64,000 nucleotides of DNA from Actinotignum sanguinis (GTDB lineage: Bacteria; Actinomycetota; Actinomycetes; Actinomycetales; Actinomycetaceae), in the NCBI RefSeq assembly GCF_003957255.1, contig NZ_QDIE01000002.1, positions 62,001-126,000 of the forward strand. Direction: 5' to 3'. Below, piece after piece: positions 7,792 to 19,232 of this stretch. Below the pieces are notes generated by a model, which was not told where the DNA came from, did no database searches, and saw only the letters and a list, made by a program, of their open reading frames with translations. The position numbers and the translations under genes are program-made. Every line of letters starts with the position of its first letter. Position 1 is the first letter of the stretch.

Positions 7792-8879
7792 CTGAGAACC
7801 TCCTCGATAAGATCGGCGAGCCGGGCCGCACCGTCGGCCGGACAGATGGCGCGCGAAGCCTGGGCCATACGGGTGCGAGCGGACGTATCGGTAACAATGT
7901 CCAGTACGGTGCCCACCGAGTCCGCAGTGAACTGGGCATTAGGGATGAGCAGCGCCCCTCCAGCGGCTACCACATCGGCCGCATTACGCGCCTGTTCCCC
8001 GTTGCCAATGGGGAGCGGAACGAAGACCGCGGGGATCCCCAAGGCGGAAACTTCTGCCACGGTACCGGCGCCGGCACGGCACACCACAGTATCCGCCACC
8101 GCGTAGGCAAGTTCCATTTCTTCCAGGTATTCGAGCACGTGGTAGCTGGGGATAGAGGCGGCGGCGCGCTGGGCCTCGGCGGCTTTCCCCCGCCCGGTGA
8201 GGTGGAGAAGCTGGACGCCGGCGGCGGCGCAGCGGGGGGCAGCGGCAGTCATTACGTCATTGAGGTGGGCAGCGCCCAGGGAGCCCCCGGTGACCACGAG
8301 GGTGGGTAACTGCGGATCTAATCCCAGGCGCGCTGCGGCTACGGTGCGTGCCTCCGCTCTATCGGCGCTGGCGAGGGCAGCAACGGCGGGACGCAGCGGC
8401 AATCCGACGGTGCGGGTGATGCCGCGCGCAGCACGGAGCGGCGTGGAGGGGAACGTGAGGCCAACGGCAGCCGCGCCCCGCGCCCCGAGTTTATTGGCCA
8501 AACCCGGCAGTGCGTTCTGTTCATGCACCACTACTGGGATGCCGGCACGGCGCGCCGCAGCGTAGACGGGGGTGGAGGCGAAACCACCGAAGCCGACCGC
8601 AAGCGTGGCATCGACACCGGTGAGAATACGGCGGGCTTGGCGCACCGCCCGTGGGAAAGCAACGGGGAAACGTAGCGCGTCCCTGTCGGGACGGCGCGGG
8701 AACGGTGCGCGTTCCACGGTGGCGAAGTCGAAGCCGCTGGCCGGAACGAGGTCTTTTTCCATGCCCGTGGCGGTGCCGACCACGAGGATACGGTGCCCGC
8801 GCCCGGCGAGTTCGTGGGCGGTGGCCAGTAGCGGATTGACGTGCCCGGCGGTTCCCCCGCCGGCGAGCACTAGTGTCAC
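7788..8879 (-). CDS. murG: Undecaprenyl-PP-MurNAc-pentapeptide GlcNAc transferase (MurG)
   Basis: GT28 glycosyltransferase on the inner face of the membrane that turns lipid I into lipid II. The GTG at 8879 was chosen because AGGAGG stands directly upstream and because it places LVLAGGGTAGHVNP at the N-terminus, the glycine loop that begins every MurG. The upstream extension of the frame is ftsW read in another frame. HEQNALPGLANKL (donor/acceptor region) and the C-terminal CRAGAGTVAEV (UDP-GlcNAc binding) are present. Length 363. The start overlaps the ftsW stop as GTGA and the stop overlaps the murC start. Confidence 0.95.
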   Translation of the reverse strand: MTLVLAGGGTAGHVNPLLATAHELAGRGHRILVVGTATGMEKDLVPASGFDFATVERAPFPRRPDRDALRFPVAFPRAVRQARRILTGVDATLAVGFGGFASTPVYAAARRAGIPVVVHEQNALPGLANKLGARGAAAVGLTFPSTPLRAARGITRTVGLPLRPAVAALASADRAEARTVAAARLGLDPQLPTLVVTGGSLGAAHLNDVMTAAAPRCAAAGVQLLHLTGRGKAAEAQRAAASIPSYHVLEYLEEMELAYAVADTVVCRAGAGTVAEVSALGIPAVFVPLPIGNGEQARNAADVVAAGGALLIPNAQFTADSVGTVLDIVTDTSARTRMAQASRAICPADGAARLADLIEEVLR

Positions 8880-10114
8880 GAGGTCCTCCTGATAACTGCG
8901 CGCACCCGGCCCGCGAGCGAGCTGGAGCGCCGGAACGATTCTTTCACGCCCGGGACCGCCAGGGCTGCCGCCACGCAGACTCCCACTGCCATGAGGCAGG
9001 AGATAACGGAGGAGCCACCCTGGCTCATGAAGGGTAGCGGCACCCCGAAAACGGGCAGCAGGCCGGTGACGACGAACATATTTGCTACGGCCTGTCCGCA
9101 TAGCCACAGGGTGGCACCTCCGGCAATGAAACGGCCGAAACGGTGCGGGTGGTACATGCAGATGGTGAGGAGGGCGTAGCCAATTGTGCCGAGAAGCACG
9201 ATGACGACGGCGCATCCGAAGAACCCGAGTTCTTCTCCCACCACCGCGAAGATGAAGTCGGTATGTGCTTCGGCGAGGTTCCCGGGCCATTTTTCAATTC
9301 CGGTGCCCAGGCCGGATCCGCCCGGCCCTCCGGAACCGAAAGCCCAGAGCGCGTAATCGGCCTGGGAGGGGGTTTGCCCAGTCGGAAGGGTGAAGAGGTT
9401 TTGGAAGAAGTCCTGGATGCGGGTGATGCGCGAGCGGCTCGAGAAAATAAGAACGACGACGAGGAAGAAGCCCAGCGCTCCGCTGATAAGGAAATAGCGT
9501 CCCGGGAAGCCGGCCATCCAGAACATTCCCACTCCGATAAGGAGGAAGATGAGGGCGGTTCCCATATCGCCACCTACGAGCACCACGCCGATGGCCGCGC
9601 CGGTGATGACAATGGGGATGCTCCAGTCGGAAAGCTGGAAGTGGGCGCCGTGCACCATGCGCCCGAGCACCGCGGCTAGGGCCACCACCATGGCGAGTTT
9701 GAGGAATTCGGAGGGCTGGAGCCGGATAGGGCCGAAGGCAATCCAGTTACGGTTGCCGGCAACGGAGGCACCCAGCGGGGTGAGCACGAGGAGCTGCAAA
9801 CCTATCCCGAAGCCGAGGGCTAGGCCCCATAGGCGCTGGAAAACAGCGAGGGGAATACGTGCGCAGATCACCGCCAAGATAGTGCCAATAGCGGCGTAGG
9901 CCATCTGCAAGTAGGCCGAGCGGAACAGGTTGGGGCCGTCTTCGTATTCGGCTCGTACCGCCCCGGGGGTAATGGCGGAAAACACCATGAGGAGCCCGAG
10001 GAGGGCAAGGATCGCGGTAGCCACCACGAGAAGGAGGATGGAACGGTGCATAACGTTGCGTACACGTTCCTCCGGGACGCTCGGGGCCTGCAGCTTCTCG
10101 ATCCGATCACGCAT
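8876..10114 (-). CDS. ftsW: Septal peptidoglycan polymerase FtsW (SEDS family)
   Basis: Multi-pass membrane glycosyltransferase that polymerises lipid II at the septum with its cognate class B PBP. About ten hydrophobic segments follow a charged 25-residue N-terminus (MRDRIEKLQAPSVPEE). SEDS signatures are present: RNWIAFGPIRLQPSEFLKL, DMGTALIFLLIG, GTGIEKWPGNL and the C-terminal GVPLPFMSQGGSSVIS. The ATG at 10114 overlaps the murD end by eight bases. Length 412 is normal. Its position among murD, murG and the FtsI-type gene supports FtsW rather than RodA. Confidence 0.94.
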   Translation of the reverse strand: MRDRIEKLQAPSVPEERVRNVMHRSILLLVVATAILALLGLLMVFSAITPGAVRAEYEDGPNLFRSAYLQMAYAAIGTILAVICARIPLAVFQRLWGLALGFGIGLQLLVLTPLGASVAGNRNWIAFGPIRLQPSEFLKLAMVVALAAVLGRMVHGAHFQLSDWSIPIVITGAAIGVVLVGGDMGTALIFLLIGVGMFWMAGFPGRYFLISGALGFFLVVVLIFSSRSRITRIQDFFQNLFTLPTGQTPSQADYALWAFGSGGPGGSGLGTGIEKWPGNLAEAHTDFIFAVVGEELGFFGCAVVIVLLGTIGYALLTICMYHPHRFGRFIAGGATLWLCGQAVANMFVVTGLLPVFGVPLPFMSQGGSSVISCLMAVGVCVAAALAVPGVKESFRRSSSLAGRVRAVIRRTS

Positions 10115-11695
10115 GAGGTATCCCCGTGGAGCTATCCTGTGCGCCGTTTTCCCGCGCCGTTTCCTCCGCCAGGGCACCGTCTCCCGGCAAGGCGTCGCCC
10201 TCCGACGAGGTGCCGCCCGCTGGTGGTGCGGGCAGGGCGCGCACGGCCGCGGCGAAACGATCACCGCGATCCGCGTACGACGTGAATTGGTCCATGGACG
10301 CACTGGCGGGGGCCAGCATGACCGTATCCCCCGCTTGCGCGTAGCGCGAAGCAGCCAGCACCGCGCGCGCCATCGGTTCGGAGGCCGCCGGGTCAATATA
10401 GGTGACGGGAAGATTTGCTCCGTCCAAAGCAGCGTGCCAGGGTTCTTGGTTGACACCAATAACAACGACGGCGCGCAATTTATCCCGCACCTGCGCCACG
10501 AGGGATTCAAAGCGGGCCCCCTTGGGTTGCCCGCCCACGATCCATACACAGCTACCTTCAGCCAGTGCGGACACAGAAGCGAGAGCGGCGTGGGCATTGG
10601 TGGCCTTGGAGTCATCCACGTAGCGCACCCCGGCCCGTTCGCTCACCGTCTCGATGCGGTGGTGGCCCGGGCGCATATGTCGGAGTCCGGCGCGTACCAC
10701 CTCCGCGGGAATATCGATGGCCCGAGTGAGGGCCACGGCCGCCAGTGCGTCCCAGATGAGGTGGCGCGGGAGCGCCGCGGTGGTGGGAGCCAGCTGGGCG
10801 ACGTCGTTCAAAGAAGCGATTTCCACGGCGCTACTCCACCGATGCTTCCCGTACGCACGGTCCACGATGAGGCCGTCAACGATGCCGATCTGGCCGACGG
10901 CGGGAATGCCGGTCGTAATGCCAATGGCGCGGGCACCTTCACGCACATCCGCGTTATCGACCATGCTTTGAACGGTGCTATCGCCCACCGGGTAAATCGC
11001 AGCGGTGCGCACATGCTCGTAAATTCGGGCTTTCGCGGCGGCGTAGGCAGCGCGGCTACCGTGCCATTCGAGGTGGTCGTCGGCAATATTGAGGCAGATG
11101 CTGGCGGCCGACTCCATGGTGTGGGTGGTGCGCAGCTGGAAGGAAGATAGTTCCAGAGCAAAGGCTTGCGGGGCGTCCGGGCCGGTGGCGCTCACGGCGG
11201 TGACGGCGGGATTACCGACGTTCCCGATGGGTTCGCCGCCCAGGTGCGCGGCACGCAAAATATGAGACGCCATGGTCACCGTGGTTGTCTTCCCATTGGT
11301 GCCGGTCACGGCAAGCCACGGGGCGGCATTCCCCGCACCGTCGTGCGCGCGCAGGCGCCAGGCAAGTTCGATTTCCGACCACAGCTCAGTACCGTGGTCA
11401 GCAGCTGCGGCAAAAAGCGGGCCGATTTCGGGAATGGCGGGAGCGGGGATGATGATGTCGGGCCGCCAGGCCAGCACTTTGCGCGCCAGCTCGGCCGGAG
11501 TTGGGTCGCTCCCGCCGGTGTCCACGGGGAGGGTGGTAACCGCCCCAAGTTTGGTGATATCGGCGTCCCACACGCTCACACGCGCCTCGGTGAGCTCGGT
11601 CAGTGCCCGCGCGCAGGCCCGCCCTGATTTTCCTAAACCGACGACGGCGATACGACGCCCTGCCAGCTCCGCCGCGCCCGGATGTTGCCACTCAC

Positions 11696-11699
<4 letters not shown>
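10107..11699 (-). CDS. murD: UDP-N-acetylmuramoylalanine-D-glutamate ligase
   Basis: ATP-dependent ligase adding D-Glu to UDP-MurNAc-L-Ala in the cytosol. The N-terminal domain starts with IAVVGLGKSGRACA; the ATP loop is VTGTNGKTTTVTMA near 135; the C-terminal domain has VDDSKATNAHAALA and VWIVGGQPKGA. Length 530 exceeds the usual 450-480 because of a hydrophilic Gly/Ser/Ala tail after about residue 495. The ATG at 11699 overlaps the mraY stop as ATGA and was preferred over a start five codons upstream for that reason. Confidence 0.95.
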
Positions 11700-12780
<1,081 letters not shown>

Positions 12781-12781
<1 letters not shown>

Positions 12782-14277
12782 TATTCCCCCTTGAGACGGG
12801 TGGCGATGTGCCACACGCCCGAACCGTGCGAACCTTTGATGAGGAGTGCCCCATCCTCATTGAGCATATCGGAGAGCGCCGCCTCCGCTTCTTCCCACGC
12901 GCCGACGGAGCGGGCGGTGATGCCGGCATCACGGGCTGCCGCCGCGAGGGCTGCCATATGAGGCCCCACTGCAATAAGAAGGCTCACGCCGGCCGCTTGC
13001 AGAGCCGGGAGGAGAGCGAGGTGTTCTTCCCGGGAGGCCGCGCCGAGTTCAAGCATATCTCCGAGAATCGCAGCCTTGCGCCCGTTTCCGAGCTGTCCGA
13101 GCACGGCGATGCCGGCGCGCATGGAATCCGGGTTGGCATTGTAGGAGTCGTCGATGATCAGCGTGGAGCCACGGCGGAACACATCCATACGGTGAGCGCT
13201 GGCCGGCCCGCTCGCCAGTCCCGCCACGATGGCGGGCAGGCTCACCCCAGCGGCGGAGGCTGCAGCTGCGGCCGCGAGCGCGTTCATGACTTGGTGCTCC
13301 CCCACGAGCCCGAGGCTGACCGTTGGAGCGGACGGTGCAGTGGAGGCTGACGGTGCTGATGGCGCTGACGGGGCGAATGGCGCTGATGGCGCGGACGGGG
13401 CTGAAAGCACGGCGGACGCGGAGCTAGCTGCGCCGTCGTTCATATGCAGAGTGAAACTGGCCCGACCGTCACTCCCGAGAGCGATATCCGTTGCGGTCAC
13501 GTCCGCCGGATTCACACGCCCGAAGGTGCGAACCCGTCCACTCGCAACTCGCCCGGCCATAGCCGCGACCCGCGGATCATCGGCGTTGAGGATGGCGATC
13601 CCGTCCTCACGCAGCCCTTCCACAAGTTCTGCTTTAGCGCGCGCCACATTCTCAATTCCACCAAATTCACCCAGGTGCGCGCGGGCCACCACGAGCACCA
13701 CGGCGATATCCGGGGGTGCGATGGAGGTGAGGTAGGCGAGGTTGCCGATATGGTCGGCACCCATTTCCGCCACGAGAGTGGAAGTGCTTGCGTCAACACG
13801 AAGCACCGTGAGCGGCAAGCCGATTTCGTTATTGAGTGATCCTGGTGGGGCAACCACGTCGCCGCGTTCCCGGCATATCGCGGCAAGAAGATCCTTAGTG
13901 GTCGTTTTCCCTACGCTCCCGGTCACCGCGATAACCCGCAAGTCGGGATTGAGTTGGCGAGCCAGCTCAAGATTATGCCGGGCCAGGCGTCCGAGCGCCG
14001 CGGGGATATTATCGACCACGATAATACGCTCAGCTTCAGCGCCGCCGGCCAGGGCTGCCGGGCCGTCTTCGGTGAGAATGAGGCTGGCTCCTGCCGCGCG
14101 CGCCTGGCCGCTCAGGGTATTCGCGTCCACGCGCGCGCCTTTCACGGCGGCAAATAGCGCACCGGGAGTGATGGCGCGGGTATCGATAACCGCCCCGGTG
14201 ACCTCACTATCGCTCAGCGGTGCGAGCGCGGTCCCGGCGACAGCGGCGATAACCTCCGCGGAGGACATGGGAATCAT
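12781..14277 (-). CDS. murF: UDP-MurNAc-tripeptide-D-Ala-D-Ala ligase, with Ser-Ala-Pro repeat insertion
   Basis: Adds D-Ala-D-Ala to the UDP-MurNAc tripeptide. The ATP loop VTGSVGKTTTKDLLA is near 118; DSYNANPDSMRAGI and the C-terminal GSHGSGVWHI are conserved. It is 498 residues long. Between the central-domain segment ending LHMNDGAAS and GLVGEHQVMNALAAA lies about 45 residues of low-complexity Ser/Ala/Pro made of repeated SAP units. The DNA of that insertion belongs to the same repeat family as the ftsK linker and the ftsQ-ftsZ gap. Its ATG overlaps the murE stop as ATGA. Confidence 0.95.
13341..13410. repeat. GAC-GGN-GC type tandem repeat inside murF
   Basis: Degenerate 9-bp units of the form GACGGNGCN, with GAT or AAT variants, are arranged in tandem. 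Read in the murF direction they encode SAP repeats; read on the plus strand they would encode Gly-Ala-Asp. Bases 13386-13401 match the intergenic repeat at 5485-5515 over 16 bp. Confidence 0.65.
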
Positions 14278-15878
14278 TGCGTGTCTTTCTGTTCTTGCGT
14301 GTTTTTGTTGAGGGCGCCACGGCGAGCTCGGTCAGCTAGCGCCGCCCGTGCTACTTCTCGGTCGTCCAGCGGAATGTTACGCCCCCCGGCCACCGGTTGA
14401 TAAGTTTCGTGCCCGCGCCCGGCCAGCAGCACGGTGTCCTCCGGTGTCGCCTCAAGAATAGCGGTGCGCATGGCGGTGGTCCGATCAGCGATGTCCACGA
14501 TACGGGCCGAGCTGTGCGCGCTGCGGGCTCCTTCCAGGAGTGCGGCTCGAATGGGAGCAGGATCTTCGTCGTGCGGATCATCGTCCGTAATGTAAACAAC
14601 ATCGGCCAGTTCGGCTACTGCCCGCCCCATCTCGGGACGTTTGTCCACATCGCGTTCCCCGGCGCTTCCGGTTACGACGATGAGCTCACCGGAGGTGGTG
14701 GGACGCAGCGCGTTCATGGCCAGACGCAACGCCGCGGTATTATGTGCAAAATCGACGACGACGCGCGGCGCGCTGCCCACTATTTCCATGCGGCCGGGAA
14801 CTTGTGGGGTGAGCCCGGCCCCTACCACAGCACCGACGGCGCCCCTGTCTGCCCCGCTTTCCAGCACCATGGCGACCGCGAGCGCGGTATTGGCGATATT
14901 GAAATCTCCGGGTAGGCCGGTGCGCACCGTCATTTCCCACCCGTTGCTATGGGCCAGGGTAAAGGAGGTAACGGGGCCACGTTCGATATCGCGTACCTGG
15001 TACCCGCAGCGGCCACCAAGCCCGGAGAACACCGCGAGGGCCACGGTGGGAACCTCGGTTTCCCCAGCCAGGCGCCGGCCCCAGTCATCATCAACGGTGA
15101 TAACCGCCTTCCGCGAACAGGCCGGCGTGAAGAGGCTGCGTTTAGCTTGATAGTAGTTTTCCATGGTGTGGTGGTAGTCGAGATGATCCCGAGTGAGATT
15201 GGTAAATCCTGCCACGCTGAAAACCACGGGGCTGGTACGGTGCTGGGCCAGCGCGTGGGAGGAAACTTCCATGGAAACATCCGTCCCGCCCCGTTCGACG
15301 AGGAGTGCTAGCAGCGCCTGGAGATCCGCGGGCATGGGCGTGGTCAAACGCGCTGGGGTGCACAAGTCCGCAATTTTTGTTTCCACGGTTCCTACCAGCC
15401 CGGTGGTGCGGTCCAGCGCGGTGAGCAAGCCGTCCAGGAGGTACGTGGTCGTTGTTTTACCGTTGGTGCCGGTCACCGCGAAGCTACGCAAGCGCTCGGC
15501 CGGGTTTCCGTAGATGCGTGCCGCAATGGCACCCAGGTGCGCGGCCGGATCCTCCATAACCACTAGCGGAAGATCCAGGCCAGCCTGCCTGATAAGAACG
15601 GCGCCGGTCGCATCGGTGAGGATGGCGCGGGCGCCCCGCTGCACCGCCTGGCTAGCAAAGCGCGCCCCGTGAGCGTGGGCACCAGGTAGCGCGGCGAAGA
15701 GTGCGCCGTCGTGCACCGCGCGCGAATCTGCGGTTACGGAGGTGACGGTGGTACCGGGGGCGCTGCTCGGATCCGTATCGTCAGCGTGCACGTCTCCCGC
15801 GAAAACGTGCACGTCCACGCCCGGAATCTCATTGAGCGCGACCGGGCGCACCTGTGGAAGAGGGAATTCGTCACTCAC
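14274..15878 (-). CDS. murE: UDP-MurNAc-L-Ala-D-Glu ligase for the third residue (MurE; probably Lys or Orn type)
   Basis: Adds the diamino acid at position 3 of the stem peptide. The ATP loop VTGTNGKTTTTYLLDGL is near 140 and TRDHLDYHHTMENYYQAK, with the conserved Lys region, follows. The position that reads DNPR in meso-DAP ligases reads DDPH at 433-436 (DDPHDEDPA). Arg there contacts the free carboxylate of meso-DAP, so its loss argues for L-Lys or L-Orn. Length 534 is slightly long, with an N-terminal extension of about 40 residues. The GTG start overlaps the PBP stop as TAGTG. Confidence 0.94.
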   Translation of the reverse strand: MSDEFPLPQVRPVALNEIPGVDVHVFAGDVHADDTDPSSAPGTTVTSVTADSRAVHDGALFAALPGAHAHGARFASQAVQRGARAILTDATGAVLIRQAGLDLPLVVMEDPAAHLGAIAARIYGNPAERLRSFAVTGTNGKTTTTYLLDGLLTALDRTTGLVGTVETKIADLCTPARLTTPMPADLQALLALLVERGGTDVSMEVSSHALAQHRTSPVVFSVAGFTNLTRDHLDYHHTMENYYQAKRSLFTPACSRKAVITVDDDWGRRLAGETEVPTVALAVFSGLGGRCGYQVRDIERGPVTSFTLAHSNGWEMTVRTGLPGDFNIANTALAVAMVLESGADRGAVGAVVGAGLTPQVPGRMEIVGSAPRVVVDFAHNTAALRLAMNALRPTTSGELIVVTGSAGERDVDKRPEMGRAVAELADVVYITDDDPHDEDPAPIRAALLEGARSAHSSARIVDIADRTTAMRTAILEATPEDTVLLAGRGHETYQPVAGGRNIPLDDREVARAALADRARRGALNKNTQEQKDTQ

Positions 15879-17731
15879 TAGTTGCCTACCTCAGATGAGA
15901 ACCACGGATATTTAAAAAGCGGAACGGTGCTGGGCGGCACGCCTAGGTGCCGCATCGCAAAGGGCGCGAAGTTCGCGAAAACAGGCACCGCGGTGTCACC
16001 ACCGTATCCGGCCCCGGCCCCGCCGTAGACCGCGATTGCCACCGCAATTTGCGGGTCTTCGGCCGGGATGGTCGCAATAAAGGTACCTACACGCCGGGTG
16101 AGGTTTCCGTTGGCGTCCGGAACCTGGGCGGTACCTGTTTTGCCGGCCACGTTGTAACCAGGAACTTTCCCGCGCCACCCGGTGGATTGGTTATTGGTGA
16201 CCGCTTGCATCATATTCATCATGGTGCCCGCGGATTCCTCGCTCATAACACGGTGGCTTTCCCCCGGAACGGTGGGGGTGGTGCGCCCGCTGGCATCGGT
16301 GGTGGAGTCCACAACATGGAGGGGTATATACACTCCCCCGTTGGCGATGGTGGCCCCGATCTGCCCGAGTTGCACCGTGGTAGCTGCCCACCCCTGCCCG
16401 AACATGGTGGTGTAGCGATCACGCTGACCCCACTGCTCCGGCGGACGCAAAATGCCACCCGATTCAGCCGGCAGTTCTATCCCGGTGGGGCTTCCCAACC
16501 CGTAGCTTCGCATATAGTCATAGCGCACGTTATCGTCCACCGTGTCACCGATCTGAACGAGTCCGGTGTTATAGGACTGCGCGAGAATCCCTGCCACCGT
16601 CATCCCCTGGGTGGGATGCGGGTCATTATCGGAAATACTTTCGCCATTGGGCATGGTGATGGTGTCCGGCACCGTGAACTGGGTGAGCGGAGTGACGGTG
16701 CCGGTATCAATAGCTGCGGTGAAGGTGGGGAGCTTGCCTGAAGATCCCGGCTCGACCGGTGCCTGCACGGCACGCGAACCCCAAGAATCCGGACTCGCTT
16801 CCTGGAGGCGCGAAGGATCGGGAGCGTGGGAATCGGCAAGGGCGAGCACGCGCCCCGTCCCCACTTCAATAACAACGGCTGCGCCCCAATCCGCGGCATT
16901 GGCATCCACCGAGGCGTCGAGGGACTCCATGAGTGCGTTTTGCAAGTCGCGGTCGATTGTCAATTTCACGTTCGCACCGTTAACCGGATCCACGCGCTCG
17001 GTTTTTCCGTTCGGTACGACGGCGCCGCCTCCGGCGGTTTGCACCGTCAAGCGCCCATCCGTGCCAGAAAGGGCATCGTTAAACGTGCGCTCAATTCCGG
17101 CTTGCCCGGTGGGAACCGGGTTTTCCGCTGTTTCCCCCACGTAGCCGAGGACGTTTCCAGCCACCGATCCATTGGGGTATTCGCGTTTCATAAACTGTTC
17201 GGGTTCGATACCCGGAATTCCTAAGGCGTTGATTTCCCGCCATTTTTCGGGGGAAATATCGCGGGCAATATACACAAAGGTTGATTTTTTCTCACCGCCC
17301 AGGAGAGTGCCTCCTAATTCCGCTCGATCCACGCCGAGCAGGGGCGCGAGCACTTTCGCAGCTTCTGCTGCCCCAGTGCCTTCCACGATGAGCTGGTCAT
17401 TGGCATCCAGGACGTAGTCCCCGTTGTCATCAGTTTTGTAGTGCTGGTAGGAACCGATGAGATTCTGGTTGACGCCCACGTTGTAGCGTTCCACAGAGGT
17501 CGCCAAAACCGCCCCGTTGGTGTCCACGATATCGCCACGTTTGGCCTGCAAAGTGTAGGTACGGGTACGGAACGCGTCCGCTGAAGCAGCCAAGGCATCG
17601 GCACGAATAAACTGCAAATCGATGAGCCGTACCCCGAGGATCCCCAGCGCGAAGAAGAAGATAATCGCCATGGTGCGCACGCGCCGTACGTGCGGCTGCG
17701 CGGCCTTCCAGCGGCGGGCTAGTTCCTTCAT
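15878..17731 (-). CDS. ftsI: Class B penicillin-binding protein, FtsI type
   Basis: Septal transpeptidase partnered with FtsW. A basic N-terminus precedes one membrane helix (AIIFFFALGILGVRLIDLQ, about 24-42). The pedestal domain starts with RGDIVDTNGAVLATS. The transpeptidase motifs are SSGK with nucleophile Ser330 and Lys333, SYN in AQSYNTGLVQIG, and KTGTAQ with Lys531. No PASTA domain follows, and the protein ends soon after the catalytic fold (617 residues). The ATG at 17731 was chosen over an upstream frame extension because AAGGAAGAG precedes it and MKELARRWK gives a normal cytosolic tail. It follows the ftsL-like gene by 16 bp. Confidence 0.92.
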   Translation of the reverse strand: MKELARRWKAAQPHVRRVRTMAIIFFFALGILGVRLIDLQFIRADALAASADAFRTRTYTLQAKRGDIVDTNGAVLATSVERYNVGVNQNLIGSYQHYKTDDNGDYVLDANDQLIVEGTGAAEAAKVLAPLLGVDRAELGGTLLGGEKKSTFVYIARDISPEKWREINALGIPGIEPEQFMKREYPNGSVAGNVLGYVGETAENPVPTGQAGIERTFNDALSGTDGRLTVQTAGGGAVVPNGKTERVDPVNGANVKLTIDRDLQNALMESLDASVDANAADWGAAVVIEVGTGRVLALADSHAPDPSRLQEASPDSWGSRAVQAPVEPGSSGKLPTFTAAIDTGTVTPLTQFTVPDTITMPNGESISDNDPHPTQGMTVAGILAQSYNTGLVQIGDTVDDNVRYDYMRSYGLGSPTGIELPAESGGILRPPEQWGQRDRYTTMFGQGWAATTVQLGQIGATIANGGVYIPLHVVDSTTDASGRTTPTVPGESHRVMSEESAGTMMNMMQAVTNNQSTGWRGKVPGYNVAGKTGTAQVPDANGNLTRRVGTFIATIPAEDPQIAVAIAVYGGAGAGYGGDTAVPVFANFAPFAMRHLGVPPSTVPLFKYPWFSSEVGN

Positions 17732-17747
17732 GCGCTCTTCCTTCGTG

Positions 17748-18137
17748 TCACTCCCCCGGAATCGGAGCAAGAATCGTAGCGGACCCCAGGTCCATATGCT
17801 GAACGTCCGTGGCGGGGACGAGGCCGAGGGCCTGCGCGCGTTCCTTGAGACCTTGCGGAGTGGAGGCCCCCACGACTTCATCCGTGAGGGTGGACTCCAC
17901 CGATTGCGCGACCGCCAGCTCCTGCTTGACGGAGCGGATTTCGTACGCCGTGCCTACCATACGCGTATTAAGTGCAAAAACTGTGGCAAACGCGCCGAAG
18001 AAGAGTGCCAGGCATATGATTACGGTCCCGAGAAAGCCACGGTGCGCCGCCGGAGTGGGGATAAGCGTGAGTTCGGGACGCCCCGAGATCACGGGACGGG
18101 TACGCGGCGCTGCAACAGCGTGGGGCTGTGCGCTCAT
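17748..18137 (-). CDS. ftsL: FtsL-like bitopic division protein
   Basis: Small protein of 129 residues with a Pro/Ala/Arg-rich cytosolic part (about 1-33), one membrane helix (about 34-56, [20 protein letters not shown]) and a short periplasm-side coiled coil ([20 protein letters not shown]). This topology, the size and the position between rsmH and the FtsI-type gene identify it as the FtsL equivalent, although FtsL sequences are poorly conserved. It would stabilise the FtsQ-FtsW-PBP complex. The ATG overlaps the rsmH stop by four bases. Confidence 0.8.
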   Translation of the reverse strand: MSAQPHAVAAPRTRPVISGRPELTLIPTPAAHRGFLGTVIICLALFFGAFATVFALNTRMVGTAYEIRSVKQELAVAQSVESTLTDEVVGASTPQGLKERAQALGLVPATDVQHMDLGSATILAPIPGE

Positions 18138-19120
18138 AGCTGACCTCCGGGACGGATTTTCTCGGCAGCGCGTAAACGAACGGACGCGGACCGGGAGTTG
18201 CGGGTGATTTCTTCTTCGTTAGCTCGGATAGCTCCTCGGGTGAGGAGCTCCAACCAAGGTTTATGTTCTTCAAGTTCAACGGGCAGTCCCCTGGGTGCCC
18301 GGGAGGTGGCCCCGGCGGCAAAAGCCCGTTTCACCAGCCGATCTTCCAGGGATTGATAAGCTTCGACGACGATGCGCCCTCCCACCCGCAAACTGGCGAG
18401 CGCTGCCGGCAACGCCCGCTCGAGTGTTCCGAGTTCGTCATTCACCGCAATGCGCAGTGCCTGGAAGGTGCGCTTGGCGGGGTTCCCCCCGGTGCGCCGC
18501 GCCGGGGCTGGGATGGAAGAACGTACGATATCCACCAATTCGCCGGTACGGAGCAACGGGGCACTGGCGCGCCGTTGCACAACGGCGGTGGCGATACGGT
18601 GGGCGAATTTTTCCTCCCCGTACTCGCGCAAAATCCGGGTGAGCTCGCGTACCGATTCTTCCGCGAGGATATCCGCGGCGGTGCGCCCGACCTGGGCATT
18701 CATACGCATATCAAGCGGGGCGTCATGCGAGTAGGAGAACCCGCGCTCAGTTTCATCCAATTGCAGGGAGGACACTCCCAAATCCATGAGGATTCCATCT
18801 ACGAGGCGATTGCCCGCTGCCGCGGCCACGTCGTCGTACGTGGTTTGGACGGGGCGGAACCGTTTGCCGAAACGGGCCAAGCGCTCCCCCGCCAAGGCAA
18901 TGGCGGCAGGGTCGCGGTCGATTCCGATAACAGTGAGGTTTTCAAAACGCTCAAGGAAAGCTTCGGTGTGTCCGCCCATCCCGAGCGTGCAGTCAATGAG
19001 GACAGGAGCGGGAACCTGGAAGGCGGGGGCGAGGAGTTCGATGCAGGTGTCCACGAGCACCGGGGCATGCAGCGCGTTCCCAGCGGCGCGCGGCGCGCCC
19101 GAGGTGCGTGCTGTCTCCAT
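18134..19120 (-). CDS. rsmH: 16S rRNA (cytosine1402-N4)-methyltransferase RsmH (MraW)
   Basis: SAM-dependent methyltransferase of C1402 in the ribosomal decoding site. The SAM loop is [31 protein letters not shown] and LDMRMN are family signatures; the C-terminal [13 protein letters not shown] is also typical. Length 328 is normal. The ATG has AGAAGGG seven bases upstream. It lies 112 bp downstream of mraZ, a longer gap than elsewhere in the cluster. Confidence 0.95.
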   Translation of the reverse strand: METARTSGAPRAAGNALHAPVLVDTCIELLAPAFQVPAPVLIDCTLGMGGHTEAFLERFENLTVIGIDRDPAAIALAGERLARFGKRFRPVQTTYDDVAAAAGNRLVDGILMDLGVSSLQLDETERGFSYSHDAPLDMRMNAQVGRTAADILAEESVRELTRILREYGEEKFAHRIATAVVQRRASAPLLRTGELVDIVRSSIPAPARRTGGNPAKRTFQALRIAVNDELGTLERALPAALASLRVGGRIVVEAYQSLEDRLVKRAFAAGATSRAPRGLPVELEEHKPWLELLTRGAIRANEEEITRNSRSASVRLRAAEKIRPGGQL

Positions 19121-19232
19121 TCTGTGCCCTTCTCATTGCGGCGCCCGCGATAGTGATCCCCCGCGAGTGATCTGAAGCTGGGGAAGTGCCTCAGAGCTCT
19201 CGCGAAAGACCGCCACCGCGATCACGCGATTC

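Noticed and set aside
7054-8106. Long plus-strand frames opposite murC, murG and other genes
   Set aside because: They are antisense to strongly conserved enzymes and arise from GC-rich codon bias.
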